Shown here: positions 27,692-37,830 of the stretch, in pieces
How positions within the stretch are numbered: position 1 is the first letter of the stretch
How the letters are laid out: each line of letters opens with the position of its first letter
Position numbers and translations under genes: made by a program
DNA from: Aliiglaciecola sp. 3_MG-2023
GTDB lineage: Bacteria > Pseudomonadota > Gammaproteobacteria > Enterobacterales > Alteromonadaceae
Length of the DNA stretch: 64,000 nt
Reading direction: 5' to 3'
NCBI RefSeq assembly: GCF_030548205.1
Contig: NZ_JAUORV010000014.1
Span: 95,380-159,379 of the forward strand
Notes under the pieces: generated by a model
Seen by the model: only the letters and a program-made list of their open reading frames with translations
The model's database searches: none
What the model was told of the DNA's origin: nothing

Positions 27692-28459
27692 ATGTCTGCA
27701 ATCATTAACCAACTGCTTGAGCCAATTACCAATTTTCTCTATTGCCCAACCCCGCAAAGCTGGATTGATGAAGCAATTAAAGGGGAAAATCTACCTACGT
27801 TATTAGTCGATCACGCTAACTGCGAGCTCAAAGCCGCGCAAACTGCTATGTTGTTATTACGTCGCTATGCGGTGGATAAAGAAAGCGGCGACGCATTATT
27901 GGCTTGGCTAAAACCTTTCGAAGACTTTGTTTATCGCAAAGTGGGTGATGGTAATTTTAAAGAACATGTTAACTTGTCTAAAAAGTTGATTAGCAAGTCA
28001 AATTTTGAGCATGGTGATGAGTTAATCAATAAAATGGTCATGCTGATCAAAGAAGAATTGCACCATTTTCAACAGGTGTGGGAGATTATGCAAAATCGCG
28101 GTATTGAATACGCTAACCTGACAGCATCACGTTATGCTCGAGGAATGATGAAGCGCGTGCGTACCCATGAGCCTGCCAAACTGACAGATACCTTGATTTG
28201 TGGTGCTTTTATTGAAGCTAGAAGCTGTGAGCGTTTTGCTAAATTAGCGCCTTTTTTGGATGATGAGTTAGAGACTTTCTATATATCTTTACTGCGTTCT
28301 GAGGCGAGACATTTTCAGGATTATTTGAGCTTAGCTGAAAAGATTGCGTTGCAACCAATCGACGACAGAATTGAATTATTTAAACAAAAAGAAGCGGAAT
28401 TAATTCTTTCTGATGATAGTGAATTCCGCTTCCATAGTGGTGTGTTAATCGGTAACTAA
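27692..28459 (+). CDS. miaE: tRNA-(ms2io6A37) hydroxylase
   Basis: This diiron protein of 255 residues hydroxylates the isopentenyl group of ms2i6A37 in tRNAs reading UNN codons. Ligand motifs are visible in HANCELKAA, KEELHHFQQVW, EARSCERF and SEARHFQDY. It is complete and of normal length. The gene has no own promoter region now, because ccdB ends eight bases upstream; it is probably read from the ccdAB promoter or from further upstream. Two truncated copies of its 5' end lie upstream. Confidence 0.93.
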   Translation: MSAIINQLLEPITNFLYCPTPQSWIDEAIKGENLPTLLVDHANCELKAAQTAMLLLRRYAVDKESGDALLAWLKPFEDFVYRKVGDGNFKEHVNLSKKLISKSNFEHGDELINKMVMLIKEELHHFQQVWEIMQNRGIEYANLTASRYARGMMKRVRTHEPAKLTDTLICGAFIEARSCERFAKLAPFLDDELETFYISLLRSEARHFQDYLSLAEKIALQPIDDRIELFKQKEAELILSDDSEFRFHSGVLIGN

Positions 28460-28470
28460 ACACCGATTAA
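28445..28470. terminator. Hairpin spanning the miaE stop
   Basis: TTAATCGGT pairs with ACCGATTAA (9 bp, 8-base loop) across the miaE stop codon and the stop of the small reverse ORF. There is little T-run on the plus strand. A weak bidirectional terminator is likely. Confidence 0.45.
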
Positions 28471-28610
28471 TTAACTGACTTTTCATCGTCGTTTTTTGCA
28501 CCACAAAGTTGATCACCGTAGTAGTTATTTGCGTAATTACAATGAGTTGAACTTTTGTTTACTGATTTAGAATGAAAGATAGACTTAACGTTTTTGATTA
28601 GAGTTTGCAT
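28467..28610 (-). CDS. Small hypothetical protein (47 residues)
   Basis: The frame begins MQTLIKNVKSIFHSKSVNKS and continues STHCNYANNYYGDQLCGAKN with two Cys in a Tyr/Asn-rich centre. AAGGTG six bases before the ATG is a good Shine-Dalgarno, and the stop lies in the hairpin shared with miaE. I do not recognise a family. It lies downstream of oxyR on the same strand and fills the otherwise empty gap between miaE and oxyR. Coding status is plausible, not proven. Confidence 0.5.
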   Translation of the reverse strand: MQTLIKNVKSIFHSKSVNKSSTHCNYANNYYGDQLCGAKNDDEKSVN

Positions 28611-28695
28611 GTTATTCACCTTGTTTTAATTGAGGTTTTATCATGTGCTAATTTAATCAATGTTTAAATTTCAATAAATCAATAAACGTATTCGG

Positions 28696-29604
28696 TTAAT
28701 TAGAACCACACTTTTCGAGTAATTGATTGTGAAAGATATCTTTTAAAATAGTCAATTCCGAGGTCCTCACATAATTGGGTCGAATGATTAGCGCAATGGT
28801 GCGGTGCGGACCAGGTTCGTTTAAATGAATCGCGCGTAATTCTGACTGGTGATGGATAAGTTGGTCTAAGGCCATTTGCGGAACTAAGGTGGTGCCTAAT
28901 TTCCCAGCAACCATCTGTACTATGGTGTGCAAACTGGCGGAATCAAAATCTGATTGCTGTTTCTTGTTTTGCAAACTACAGGCCACCAACGCATGATCTT
29001 TCAAACAGTGCCCGTCTTTTAACAGCATCAATTTTTCTATTTCCATTTCTTCACTGGTAATTTCTTTCATTTGACTTGGGCTTTCATCTTTATGGCTTAC
29101 CCAAAAAAAATCTTCCTCCCAAAACGGGAAGGACATCAGTCCATCTACAGGGTAGGGTAATGCAAGCACTGCAGCATCAATATCGCCATTGCGGACCAAG
29201 TCCACCAATACGTGGGATTGCTCTTCTACTATTTGTAACTTGAAGTCGGGGTATTGTTTGCGGACCTCAGGAAGAACTTTGGGCAACATATAAGGACCAA
29301 TCGTTGGAATGACCCCTAAGGTCATCGGTCTTGATAGAGGGGCTTTGTTGGTTTGGGCAAGTTGCATCAATTCATCCATTTCGATCTTAATGCGTTTTGC
29401 TTTGGCTAGAATGATCTCCCCGTCTGCGGTGATCAACACCTGTTTATTATTCCTCTCAAAGATTTGCAAACCAATTTGTTTTTCCAATTCATTTATGGCG
29501 GTGCTTAACGCTGATTGGGAAACATTGCAGGCTTCTGCTGCTTTTTTAAAGTGGCGCGTCTTTTCAATGGCCAATGCGTATTTTAATTGTTTTAAAGAAA
29601 CCAT
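28696..29604 (-). CDS. oxyR: Peroxide-sensing LysR regulator OxyR
   Basis: The LysR-type regulator of 302 residues has an N-terminal helix-turn-helix (HFKKAAEACNVSQSALSTAI) and an effector domain with the redox pair in GHCLKDHALVAC. The cysteines are nine residues apart as in Escherichia coli OxyR Cys199/Cys208. Oxidation by peroxide turns it into an activator. It is divergent from ahpC across 233 bp, the natural place for its binding sites. Confidence 0.93.
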   Translation of the reverse strand: MVSLKQLKYALAIEKTRHFKKAAEACNVSQSALSTAINELEKQIGLQIFERNNKQVLITADGEIILAKAKRIKIEMDELMQLAQTNKAPLSRPMTLGVIPTIGPYMLPKVLPEVRKQYPDFKLQIVEEQSHVLVDLVRNGDIDAAVLALPYPVDGLMSFPFWEEDFFWVSHKDESPSQMKEITSEEMEIEKLMLLKDGHCLKDHALVACSLQNKKQQSDFDSASLHTIVQMVAGKLGTTLVPQMALDQLIHHQSELRAIHLNEPGPHRTIALIIRPNYVRTSELTILKDIFHNQLLEKCGSN

Positions 29605-29837
29605 AATTGTTATTCCAAATAATTGAACATAAGTACAAATAAAATCTATTGAGATGGATTGTAACAGTGCAAGACCGTAAAACGGGCATTTCTATAGTTC
29701 TAAAAAATAGAAGATAAGTATAGATTTAATTTAATTTAACTGCACGTTGATTGGATTTAATATTATCCCCGTTGAAAGCAAACACGCTTTTTAAGCAAAA
29801 ACTATTTAAAGCAATTTTATTAAAGAGGAATACAAAC

Positions 29838-30401
29838 ATGGCTCAGATCGGAAAAACTATCCCAGAATTTACAGCACAAGCATTTCATAACGGCGAATTC
29901 GTTGAAGTAACGTCTGAAAGTGTTAAAGGAAAGTGGGGCATCTTCTTGTTCTATCCTGCTGACTTTACTTTCGTATGTCCTACAGAGCTTGAAGATATGG
30001 CGTCACATTACGAAGAACTTCAAGGTCTTGGTGTAGAAGTTTACGCAGTATCAACTGACACACATTTCTCACACAAAGCATGGCACGATTCATCAGAAGC
30101 CATTGGCAAAATCAAGTTTCCAATGATTGGTGACCAAACTGGCACAATCACACGTGGTTTTGATGTGATGATTGAAGAAGATCACATGGCACATCGTGGC
30201 ACATTCTTGGTTGACCCAGATGGCGTTATCCAAGTTGCACACATCCATGCTGGCGGTATTGGTCGTAACGCTAAAGATATGGTTCGTAACGTTAAAGCAG
30301 CTCAATACGTACGTGAAAACGACGGTGAAGTATGTCCTGCAGCATGGGAGCAAGGTCAAGAAACCTTAACGCCTAGCTTGGACCTAGTGGGTAAAATCTA
30401 A
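29838..30401 (+). CDS. ahpC: Alkyl hydroperoxide reductase, peroxiredoxin subunit
   Basis: This typical 2-Cys peroxiredoxin of 187 residues starts [11 protein letters not shown]. The peroxidatic cysteine is in [12 protein letters not shown] and the resolving cysteine in GEVCPAAW. It reduces H2O2 and organic peroxides and is recycled by AhpF. ATG 29838 has AGAGGA nine bases upstream; the longer in-frame reading is not used. It is divergent from oxyR. Confidence 0.95.
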   Translation: MAQIGKTIPEFTAQAFHNGEFVEVTSESVKGKWGIFLFYPADFTFVCPTELEDMASHYEELQGLGVEVYAVSTDTHFSHKAWHDSSEAIGKIKFPMIGDQTGTITRGFDVMIEEDHMAHRGTFLVDPDGVIQVAHIHAGGIGRNAKDMVRNVKAAQYVRENDGEVCPAAWEQGQETLTPSLDLVGKI

Positions 30402-30423
30402 GTTTATATTAATCCACTTAAAC

Positions 30424-30465
30424 TGGCGGGTTAGGGAAGTCGAGGCTTCCACCCGCCATTTTTTT
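30424..30465 (+). terminator. Terminator between ahpC and ahpF
   Basis: TGGCGGGT pairs with ACCCGCCA, with an inner GGAAG/CTTCC stem, followed by seven T. It probably reduces read-through so that AhpC is made in excess over AhpF. Confidence 0.8.
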
Positions 30466-30497
30466 CACCAGTTTATTTGCAGTAAAAAGGTAACACT

Positions 30498-32048
30498 ATG
30501 TTAAATAACGATATTTTAAATGCTCTAAAATCTTATACAAAAAATATGACTAACAGCGTGGCACTAGTTCTACAAACTGGTGAGCATGAAAAACGTCAAG
30601 AATTAGTCCAATTTTTAACATCATTGTGCTCAGTTTCAGACAACCTGACGCTAATTGAGCGTGATGATAATCTACGTAGCCCTATTACTTTCAATTTGGA
30701 AGTTGACGGAAAACCAAACGGGGTTTCCTTCTCTGGCATTCCCAGTGGGCATGAGTTTAATTCCCTAATTTTAGCTGTTTTGCAATCTTCAGGAACGGAA
30801 TTAAAACTCGATAAGACATTACAAACCATGGTGCAGAAAATCAAAGATGATTTGCATTTTGAAGTCTTTATTTCTTTGAGTTGCCACAACTGTCCAGATG
30901 TTGTGCAATCGTTAAATCAATTTGCATTATTGAATACCAATATAAGCACTGAAATGCTCGATGGAGGCTTGTTTCCAGAGCTAATTGAGCAGCGTAATAT
31001 TCAAGGCGTACCTAGTGTTTACTTAAACGGTGAGTTGTTCGCTAATGGTAAAATTGATACTGCCCAATTGGTCGATAAATTAATTCAACGTTACCCTTAT
31101 ATTGTTGGAGGTGACGACAACGAAACCTTACCTTTGCAAGACGTGACCGTTATCGGTGGTGGTCCAGCAGGGGTCGCGGCAGCGATTTATTCTGCTCGTA
31201 AAGGTTTGAACGTGACCATGATTGCTGATCGCATTGGTGGTCAGGTAAAAGATACTGTGGGAATCGAAAATTTAATCTCTGTTCCTAAGACAACAGGGAC
31301 TGAATTAACCGGTAACTTGCTAGCTCATTTAAATGATTATGAAGTCAACATCAAAGAGTTTTTACGAGTTGATAAGATTGAAAAAGGCAAAACTAAGAAA
31401 ATACATTTATCCAGCGGTGAAGTTATTGAAACCAAAACAGTCATTATCGCTACCGGGGCAAAATGGCGCGAGTTAGGTGTCCCAGGAGAGAAAGAAAATG
31501 TGGGTTCAGGAGTGGCGTATTGTCCACACTGTGATGGACCTTTCTTTAAAGGCAAAGATGTGGCGGTTGTGGGTGGAGGTAACTCGGGTATCGAAGCGGC
31601 CATTGATCTAGCTGGTATGGTTGACCACGTTACTGTATTTGAATTTTTGCCTGAATTAAAAGCCGACAAAGTGTTGGTTGAAAAAGCCGAAGCCAACAAT
31701 AAAATTACCATTATCAAAAATGTCGCCACTAAACAGATATTGGCAGAAAATGGCAAAGTCGTTGCTTTAGAATACGAAGATAGAATTACAGGAGAAATAA
31801 AACAGCAGCCTTTGGCAGGCGTATTTGTTCAAATCGGACTTGTCCCTAATAGTTCATTTTTGAAAGATGTAGTTGAATTGAGTAAATTTGGTGAAGTGGT
31901 TATTGATCAAAAATGTGCCACGTCTGAACCCGGTATTTTTGCCGCTGGGGATGTAACCACTGTGCCATATAAGCAAATAGTCATCGCCATGGGAGAAGGC
32001 TCTAAAGCGTCTTTATCTGCCTTTGATTACTTGATACGCGAAAGTTAA
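30498..32048 (+). CDS. ahpF: Alkyl hydroperoxide reductase subunit F
   Basis: This is a 516-residue flavoprotein disulfide reductase. The N-terminal double thioredoxin fold carries CHNC (about residue 131). It is followed by a thioredoxin-reductase-like part with FAD motif [13 protein letters not shown], active-site CPHC and [14 protein letters not shown]. It passes electrons from NADH to AhpC. Confidence 0.95.
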   Translation: MLNNDILNALKSYTKNMTNSVALVLQTGEHEKRQELVQFLTSLCSVSDNLTLIERDDNLRSPITFNLEVDGKPNGVSFSGIPSGHEFNSLILAVLQSSGTELKLDKTLQTMVQKIKDDLHFEVFISLSCHNCPDVVQSLNQFALLNTNISTEMLDGGLFPELIEQRNIQGVPSVYLNGELFANGKIDTAQLVDKLIQRYPYIVGGDDNETLPLQDVTVIGGGPAGVAAAIYSARKGLNVTMIADRIGGQVKDTVGIENLISVPKTTGTELTGNLLAHLNDYEVNIKEFLRVDKIEKGKTKKIHLSSGEVIETKTVIIATGAKWRELGVPGEKENVGSGVAYCPHCDGPFFKGKDVAVVGGGNSGIEAAIDLAGMVDHVTVFEFLPELKADKVLVEKAEANNKITIIKNVATKQILAENGKVVALEYEDRITGEIKQQPLAGVFVQIGLVPNSSFLKDVVELSKFGEVVIDQKCATSEPGIFAAGDVTTVPYKQIVIAMGEGSKASLSAFDYLIRES

Positions 32049-32076
32049 TCTTTTACTACAATTTAATCCTTTTGCT

Positions 32077-32108
32077 AAAAAGACAAGCTTCGGCTTGTCT
32101 TTTTTTTT
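32077..32108 (+). terminator. Terminator of ahpF
   Basis: AGACAAGC, a TTCG tetraloop and GCTTGTCT are followed by eight or more T. This is a textbook intrinsic terminator. Confidence 0.9.
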
Positions 32109-32313
32109 GTACCCAAAATACGATTTCCATTATACGTTTAGGCACTTTAGCCGATATTACATCATAGAGTGACTATACTGTTACTTGCATACTGTCACCA
32201 ATAAATTATCTCGCAAAATCAGTGAGCTTTTAACGAAAGTGATTTATAATGATAAATTCAAATAATTCAACACCTTAAGTGTTGATTGTAATGGATTAAG
32301 TGGAGAAGGGTTA

Positions 32314-33849
32314 ATGGCTAAGCGCAATCAAAGTATTGTCGACCAAGAGGTTACTTTTGGCGTGAATGAAGAATTAGTCTCAGTTACGGATCTCAGAGGA
32401 GTAGTAACCTATTCAAATGACAAATTTTGTGAAGTTGCTGGCTTTCCAAGAGAAGAGTTAGTCGGTAAAAATCACAATATTGTGCGTCACCCAGAAATGC
32501 CAAAAGCTGCATTTGCTGATATGTGGACAAAACTAAAAGCCAAACAGCCTTGGCGCGGCGCGGTGAAAAATAGATGTAAAGATGGTCGTTATTATTGGGT
32601 TGATGCTTATGTTACCCCTGTCTACGAAAATGGCGAATTGAAAGGATTCCAGTCTGTTCGCCGTTTTTTACAACCTGAGTATCGCCAGCGTGCAGAAGCC
32701 CTCTATGCAAAATTAAACAAGGGAGAAAAGGCAGAAAGTAAATGGGCGCTAAACTGGGGAATGAAACACGCTTTATTCTTGTGTTTGTCCATAGCTATTT
32801 TAGCTCTAACCATGTTCATACCTTATTTTGCTGTGCTGTTAGTGGGTCTGCCTTATCTGATCTTTAAAAATGAAATGGTTAACTTACCGGGCTTTCTTAA
32901 ACAGTCACAGCAAGATTATGACAGTGTTTCTCGATTTGTTTTCTCCGGTACCGGTATTGTTAGCGTAGCGGATTTTCCTGCAAAAATGCATCAAGGTGCT
33001 ATTCGAACCATTATTGGCCGCGTTATAGACAGTTCGTCTTCACTTTATGATGTGGTTGTTGAGCTAAAATCCGCCGCGGAAAGGGCGACCGAAGGCGTTG
33101 AAAAGGAAACCCTAGAAGTGCATCAAGTTTCTGCAGCCATTGAACAAATGGGGGTGTCGATTAGTGAAGTTGCTAATAACGTTAATTTGACTTCGCAGAA
33201 AATTGAAAGTGCCAATCAGGGGTGTGAAAACGCGACTAAAGCCATGACCGAAACTATGCAAAAAGTCTCTAATTTGGCTGAAGATGTAGAAAGTTCGGCG
33301 AACGCTTCTGAACAATTGGCCGAAGAAGCTAAAAGTATCGGAACCGTTATGAGTGAAATTCAAGGTATAGCAGATCAAACGAATCTATTGGCGTTGAACG
33401 CAGCAATAGAAGCCGCTAGGGCAGGGGAGCACGGACGTGGTTTTGCCGTAGTTGCCGACGAAGTCCGCGCATTGTCGAGTCGCACACATTCGGCTACAGA
33501 ACAAATACAATCTTCTATTAATGAAATTCAATCGACGTTATTGAAGTGGGCTAAATCTATGAATGAAGGGAAAGATGCAGCCATTGAATGCGTTGCTGAT
33601 ACTAGACAATCTCGAGAGTTGATAGAAGGTGTTTACCAGCAAATTTCCGAGATTTCGGGGTTGGCCTTTCAAATATCAACGGCCGCAGAACAGCAGAGAG
33701 TCGTATCCCAAGATGTCAGTAATAGCATTATGAGTGTGAGTAATATTTCCCAAGAGAATTTAGAACAAGTTAATTTTGTGAAACAAGCCTCAAATGATAT
33801 TAATACTAAAGCGAAGGTCTTAGCATCGTTGGGCTTAACATTCGGATAG
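32314..33849 (+). CDS. Methyl-accepting chemotaxis protein with PAS domain (Aer-like)
   Basis: The 511-residue protein has an N-terminal PAS domain of Aer type (residues about 15-125, GKNHNIVRHPEMPK, RYYWVDAYVTP) that could bind FAD for oxygen or redox sensing. Two adjacent membrane segments follow (about 148-185), then a coiled-coil signalling region with the highly conserved hairpin tip DQTNLLALNAAIEAARAGE. No periplasmic domain is present, in keeping with energy taxis. It lies alone between two hairpins. Confidence 0.9.
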   Translation: MAKRNQSIVDQEVTFGVNEELVSVTDLRGVVTYSNDKFCEVAGFPREELVGKNHNIVRHPEMPKAAFADMWTKLKAKQPWRGAVKNRCKDGRYYWVDAYVTPVYENGELKGFQSVRRFLQPEYRQRAEALYAKLNKGEKAESKWALNWGMKHALFLCLSIAILALTMFIPYFAVLLVGLPYLIFKNEMVNLPGFLKQSQQDYDSVSRFVFSGTGIVSVADFPAKMHQGAIRTIIGRVIDSSSSLYDVVVELKSAAERATEGVEKETLEVHQVSAAIEQMGVSISEVANNVNLTSQKIESANQGCENATKAMTETMQKVSNLAEDVESSANASEQLAEEAKSIGTVMSEIQGIADQTNLLALNAAIEAARAGEHGRGFAVVADEVRALSSRTHSATEQIQSSINEIQSTLLKWAKSMNEGKDAAIECVADTRQSRELIEGVYQQISEISGLAFQISTAAEQQRVVSQDVSNSIMSVSNISQENLEQVNFVKQASNDINTKAKVLASLGLTFG

Positions 33850-33895
33850 CTTTTAGTTGATTCGCGTGAGATTCAGAGAGTTTTAAAAGTGGAAA

Positions 33896-33924
33896 CAGCA
33901 AGCCCTTTTTGGTTGGGCTTGCTG
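33896..33924. terminator. Hairpin between convergent mcp and M13 peptidase genes
   Basis: CAGCAAGCCC pairs with GGGCTTGCTG (10 bp). T-runs are weak on both sides, but the location between convergent genes supports a bidirectional terminator. Confidence 0.65.
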
Positions 33925-33936
33925 CGTATTGGTTTG

Positions 33937-36021
33937 TTACCAGATACGTACGCGTTCTTCTGGAGCTAAATAAAGTGCGTCACCAGGTTGAACGTTAAAG
34001 GCTTTATACCAAGCATCGTGGTTGCGTGGTGCAACCGTTCTGTAGCGAGCAGGTGCATGGGGATCAGATTTCAATTGTGTCATTAGGCTTTCTTCAGTGC
34101 GTTTTTCGCGCCACACTTGTGCCCAAGCTAAAAAGAATCTTTGATCACCTGTTACCCCATCAATGACCGGGGCTTCTTTGCCATTTAGGCTCAGCTTGTA
34201 AGCATGGTACGCCATGGCTAACCCACCTACATCACCGATATTTTCACCTAAGGTAAGTTGGCCATTTACATGGCTACCTTTTATAGGTTCATAACCATCA
34301 TATTGGGCAACAAGGGCATCTGTACGAGCATCGAATGCAGCTCTATCTTCATCTGTCCACCAGTTACGTTGGATGCCATTTTCATCAGATTTTGAGCCCT
34401 GATCGTCAAAACCATGGCCCATCTCGTGCCCTATGACGGCACCTATACCGCCATAATTCACCGCGGGATCGGCATTGGGATCAAAAAATGGCGGTTGCAA
34501 AATAGCGGCTGGAAAGACGATCTCATTAAATGAACTGTTGTAATAGGCGTTCACTCGTTGTGGTGACATGCCCCAACGTTCACGATCCGTTTTTTGCAGC
34601 TCTTTTGCAACACTATCATCCCTAAAGAATTGGCGAATTCTGAAAATGTTTCCCAACAAGTCATTATCTTTGATTTCTAAACCATCAAAACTCTGCCACT
34701 CATCTGGGTAGCCTATTTTTGGACGAAATGAAGCTAGCTTAGCGTGGGCGTTTTTCTTAGTTTCTTCTCCCATCCATTCCAAACTATCAATACGTTCACC
34801 TAAGGCTGTTCTAAGATTTTCAACAAGTTCTGCCATTTGTGCTTTGGAGCTTGCTGGGAAATGTTTTTCTACATAACTTTTACCAATGGCAAATCCCAGG
34901 GATTGGGTTCCTGACATCTGCGCTATGGCGCGTTTCCAGCGAGGACGGGGTTCTTGTTGCCCATTTAAGGTTTTACCATAAAACTCAAAGTTTGCTTTGA
35001 ACATTTCGTCAGACAGCAATTCAGCTTGATTGGTGATCGTATGATAGGTCATATAATCTTTCCAAACTGAAAGGGGTTCATTGTTGATCAGTTTAATGAC
35101 GTTTTTAATGGGCTCAGGTTGAGATATATTTAAATGGGGCACCTTATAACCGGTTTCGGCAAAATAAGTGTTCCAATCAAAACCTGGGTAATCGGTGAAC
35201 AATTGCTCTCGTTTAATTTGATTTAACGTTAAATCTCGGTCACGACGTTTTTCTCGTGGCCACTGAACTTCCGCTATCTGAGTTTCCAACGCTAATATAC
35301 TTTTAGCTTTTTCAGCAGCGTTCTCAACCTTAGCAAAGTTCAACATTTCTTCAATATGGGCAACGTAGGCTTCACGAATTTTTATAAAGCGTTCAGTGTC
35401 TTCTAAATAATATGAGCGATCAGGTAGCCCCAAGCCGCCAACACCGACAGACAATTGATATTCATCGGGGTTTAAGCGGTTAAACCACATTCCACCATAA
35501 ATTGGGCTTGCTGAGCCGTCGAGCCAAGCACGACCAAACATGGCTGTCAGTTCCGTTTTATCAGCAATACTGCTGATGCTGTCTAACACTGGTGAAATGG
35601 CAGAAATACCTTTTGCATTTACCGCGTCAGTATCCATGTAAGCTTTATAAAAGTTGGCAATTAATTGTTCTTCTGAAGTCAATTGGTTGCCGTCAGTGTT
35701 ACTAGCGATTTCATCGATGATAGCTTTAATTTGCTTTTCACTGCGTTCAGCTAATTTTGTGAAGGCACCATATCTTACTTTATCGCTTGGGATGACAAAG
35801 TTATCGTACCAAGTACCGCCGGCGTAGCGGAAAAAATCGTCACCGGGTTTAACTGATTCATCTTTTGCATCTAGTTCGATACCAAAGCTACCTAACTCAG
35901 CCTTTGTTGTTTGTGTAGTGGCTGTCACTTCTTCATTGTTGCTAGTTGTCTCTGTCGCCTTATTACATGCGCTTAGAACAAATACGCTAGCTATACTTAC
36001 TGCTATAAGTGTTTTTTTCAT
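33937..36021 (-). CDS. M13 family zinc metallopeptidase lipoprotein (PepO/neprilysin-like)
   Basis: The 694-residue protein has a lipoprotein signal (VFVLSAC, Cys19), an M13 N-terminal region and the catalytic part with NAYYNSSFNEIVFPAAILQ, zinc motif HEMGH and GENIGDVGG carrying the third ligand. It ends in the family's CxVW-like tail, here RVRIW. It cleaves small peptides, probably in the periplasm or at the outer membrane. Confidence 0.93.
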   Translation of the reverse strand: MKKTLIAVSIASVFVLSACNKATETTSNNEEVTATTQTTKAELGSFGIELDAKDESVKPGDDFFRYAGGTWYDNFVIPSDKVRYGAFTKLAERSEKQIKAIIDEIASNTDGNQLTSEEQLIANFYKAYMDTDAVNAKGISAISPVLDSISSIADKTELTAMFGRAWLDGSASPIYGGMWFNRLNPDEYQLSVGVGGLGLPDRSYYLEDTERFIKIREAYVAHIEEMLNFAKVENAAEKAKSILALETQIAEVQWPREKRRDRDLTLNQIKREQLFTDYPGFDWNTYFAETGYKVPHLNISQPEPIKNVIKLINNEPLSVWKDYMTYHTITNQAELLSDEMFKANFEFYGKTLNGQQEPRPRWKRAIAQMSGTQSLGFAIGKSYVEKHFPASSKAQMAELVENLRTALGERIDSLEWMGEETKKNAHAKLASFRPKIGYPDEWQSFDGLEIKDNDLLGNIFRIRQFFRDDSVAKELQKTDRERWGMSPQRVNAYYNSSFNEIVFPAAILQPPFFDPNADPAVNYGGIGAVIGHEMGHGFDDQGSKSDENGIQRNWWTDEDRAAFDARTDALVAQYDGYEPIKGSHVNGQLTLGENIGDVGGLAMAYHAYKLSLNGKEAPVIDGVTGDQRFFLAWAQVWREKRTEESLMTQLKSDPHAPARYRTVAPRNHDAWYKAFNVQPGDALYLAPEERVRIW

Positions 36022-36250
36022 AAATCCTCAATTTGTCGCTTTATGATGTAGACATCACAATCCAAAGCAATATGAAACGCTGAATCCTGTGCCCGTTGTT
36101 TATTCAATGGGCACAGAAGTTTTACAAAGTCATTTAATTTACATTAACCGCGACACTCTACCTATAATCCAAGGTAAATTACATAGTTGTCAGATAAACG
36201 GTACATAATTTAAGAGTAAAGAACACAGGACAGAAAATATCTTCCTCATG

Positions 36251-36442
36251 CTGTAGCATGGTCTTTAGGCCATGGAATGACATGGAGGTATGAAAACAAT
36301 CCTCGGGGTTTGTAGCATGGTCTTTAGGCCATGGGTTGTGAAGGTCAATTAACCCCTCGGGGCCTGTAGCATGGTCTTTAGACCATGGGCTGTGAAGGTC
36401 AATTACCCACTCGGGGCTAAAGCCACCGACTACAGGCTATGG
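36251..36442. repeat. REP-like array 1 (GTAG + hairpin)
   Basis: Three forward elements (GTAGCATGGTCTTTAGGCC type, starting about 36251, 36310 and 36364) and one inverted element of the second type (GGGGCTAAAGCCACCGAC then CTAC, 36410-36436) lie before the sigma-factor gene. Both types read GTAG followed by an imperfect hairpin with a TTTA loop, which is the build of bacterial REP sequences. The rest of the 500-bp gap (36022-36537) shows no gene. Confidence 0.85.
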
Positions 36443-36537
36443 AATTATCGGTTTTGGGAACAATTATTATTTTCAATTTACATTTTTTCTTTGTATTACG
36501 TACACTTTATCCATGAAAATCGTAGACATACTGAAAC

Positions 36538-37806
36538 ATGACAAAGTGCGAACAGTTAGTCGCTGAACTCCAACTCTCACAAAGTCCCCGCTTATTCGCT
36601 GTATTGGTGAGGATTTTTGGTGTTCATAATTTTGACTTAGCCGAAGATGTCTTGCAGGAGGCCTTTTTTAAAGCGCTAGTCGATTGGAAAAGTAAGGGGA
36701 TACCGTCAAATCCACAAGCTTGGCTAATGCAAACTGCAAAAAACCGAGCTTTGGATTGTATTCGGCAATCTCGTACCCAACGCAAATATGCACAAGATTT
36801 AAGCCATTTTTTAGAAAGCGAATGGACGGCGAATACAACTTTAGATTCAGAATTTACCGAACATCGGATTAAGGATGATCAATTACGTATGTTGTTTATG
36901 TGTTGTCATCAGCAACTGAGCTCTGAAAATCGTTTACCTTTTATGCTTAAGCATTTATGTGGCTTGTCTATTAATGCCATAGCCAAAGCACTTTTTACAC
37001 CAGAAGCCACCATCAAAAAACGGCTTTTACGAACCCGTCAAAAGCTTCATGATTATCAATATACCCTTCCCAGTGAAAGTGAACTCCCACAAGCGTTGGA
37101 TAATGTGCATACCGCACTATATCTGTTATTCAACGAAGGGTTTCATGCTGATCCTAAGGATATGTCAGAAAAGCGAATATTCTGTCGAGATGCAATGGGA
37201 CTAGTAGATCTACTTATTGATGAAAACAGTATTGCCAATCAGGATACATTCGCTTTGTTGGCCTTGATGTATTTTCAAATGGCCAGAATAGAAAGCAAAA
37301 ATGATCAGCAGGGACAGCCAATACCCATTGACCTACAAAAGCGCAGTATCTGGAACAAAGATATGATTTTCAAAGGTTGCACATTACTTGAATTAGCCGA
37401 TAAATTAACCATATTGGGCACTGGCCGGTTTTATTTAGAAGCACACATTGCGTATCAGCATTGTAAGGTAGATTCCTTTAGTCAAACGCCTTGGTTCGAT
37501 ATTTATTGTTTATATCAGCAACTATTTGAATTGACGGGATCGCCAGTAACCCAATTAAATTTAGCCGTCGCCCAAGGATATAGCGGAGAGATAAGCGCTG
37601 CCATTGAGTTGGTGACGGCCCTGAGTTTAGATCCTGTTTTTAAACAATCTCATTTACCTTTGGCCACGTTAGCCCACCTTAACGCGTTACAAGGAAATGA
37701 ACAGCAAGCCTGGCAGTTTGCCAAACAAGCCAACGAGAAAGGTGGCGATAAGCATCAACAAAAAATCATGATGGCGCAAATTCAACGCCTGTTAGTATCT
37801 TCTTAA
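36538..37806 (+). CDS. ECF sigma factor with long C-terminal extension (ECF42-like)
   Basis: This is a 422-residue sigma factor. The sigma-2 region (LAEDVLQEAFFKAL, NPQAWLMQTAKNRALD) and the sigma-4 region (CGLSINAIAKALFTPEATIK) occupy residues 1-180. A helical TPR-like C-terminal extension of about 240 residues follows (ALYLLFNEGFHADPKD, LNLAVAQGYSGEISAAIELV). This form is that of the ECF42 group, which has no classical anti-sigma factor and is found beside YCII/DGPF-domain proteins, as here at 38328. REP arrays lie on both sides. Confidence 0.88.
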   Translation: MTKCEQLVAELQLSQSPRLFAVLVRIFGVHNFDLAEDVLQEAFFKALVDWKSKGIPSNPQAWLMQTAKNRALDCIRQSRTQRKYAQDLSHFLESEWTANTTLDSEFTEHRIKDDQLRMLFMCCHQQLSSENRLPFMLKHLCGLSINAIAKALFTPEATIKKRLLRTRQKLHDYQYTLPSESELPQALDNVHTALYLLFNEGFHADPKDMSEKRIFCRDAMGLVDLLIDENSIANQDTFALLALMYFQMARIESKNDQQGQPIPIDLQKRSIWNKDMIFKGCTLLELADKLTILGTGRFYLEAHIAYQHCKVDSFSQTPWFDIYCLYQQLFELTGSPVTQLNLAVAQGYSGEISAAIELVTALSLDPVFKQSHLPLATLAHLNALQGNEQQAWQFAKQANEKGGDKHQQKIMMAQIQRLLVSS

Positions 37807-37830
37807 ATCATATAGACACGGAAAACAGTG

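Noticed and set aside
29691..29726. Three ATAG blocks before ahpC as an OxyR site
   Set aside because: The spacing is about 13 bp instead of the expected 11-bp half-site period and the CTAT partners are missing. Too weak to annotate although an OxyR site is expected in this gap.
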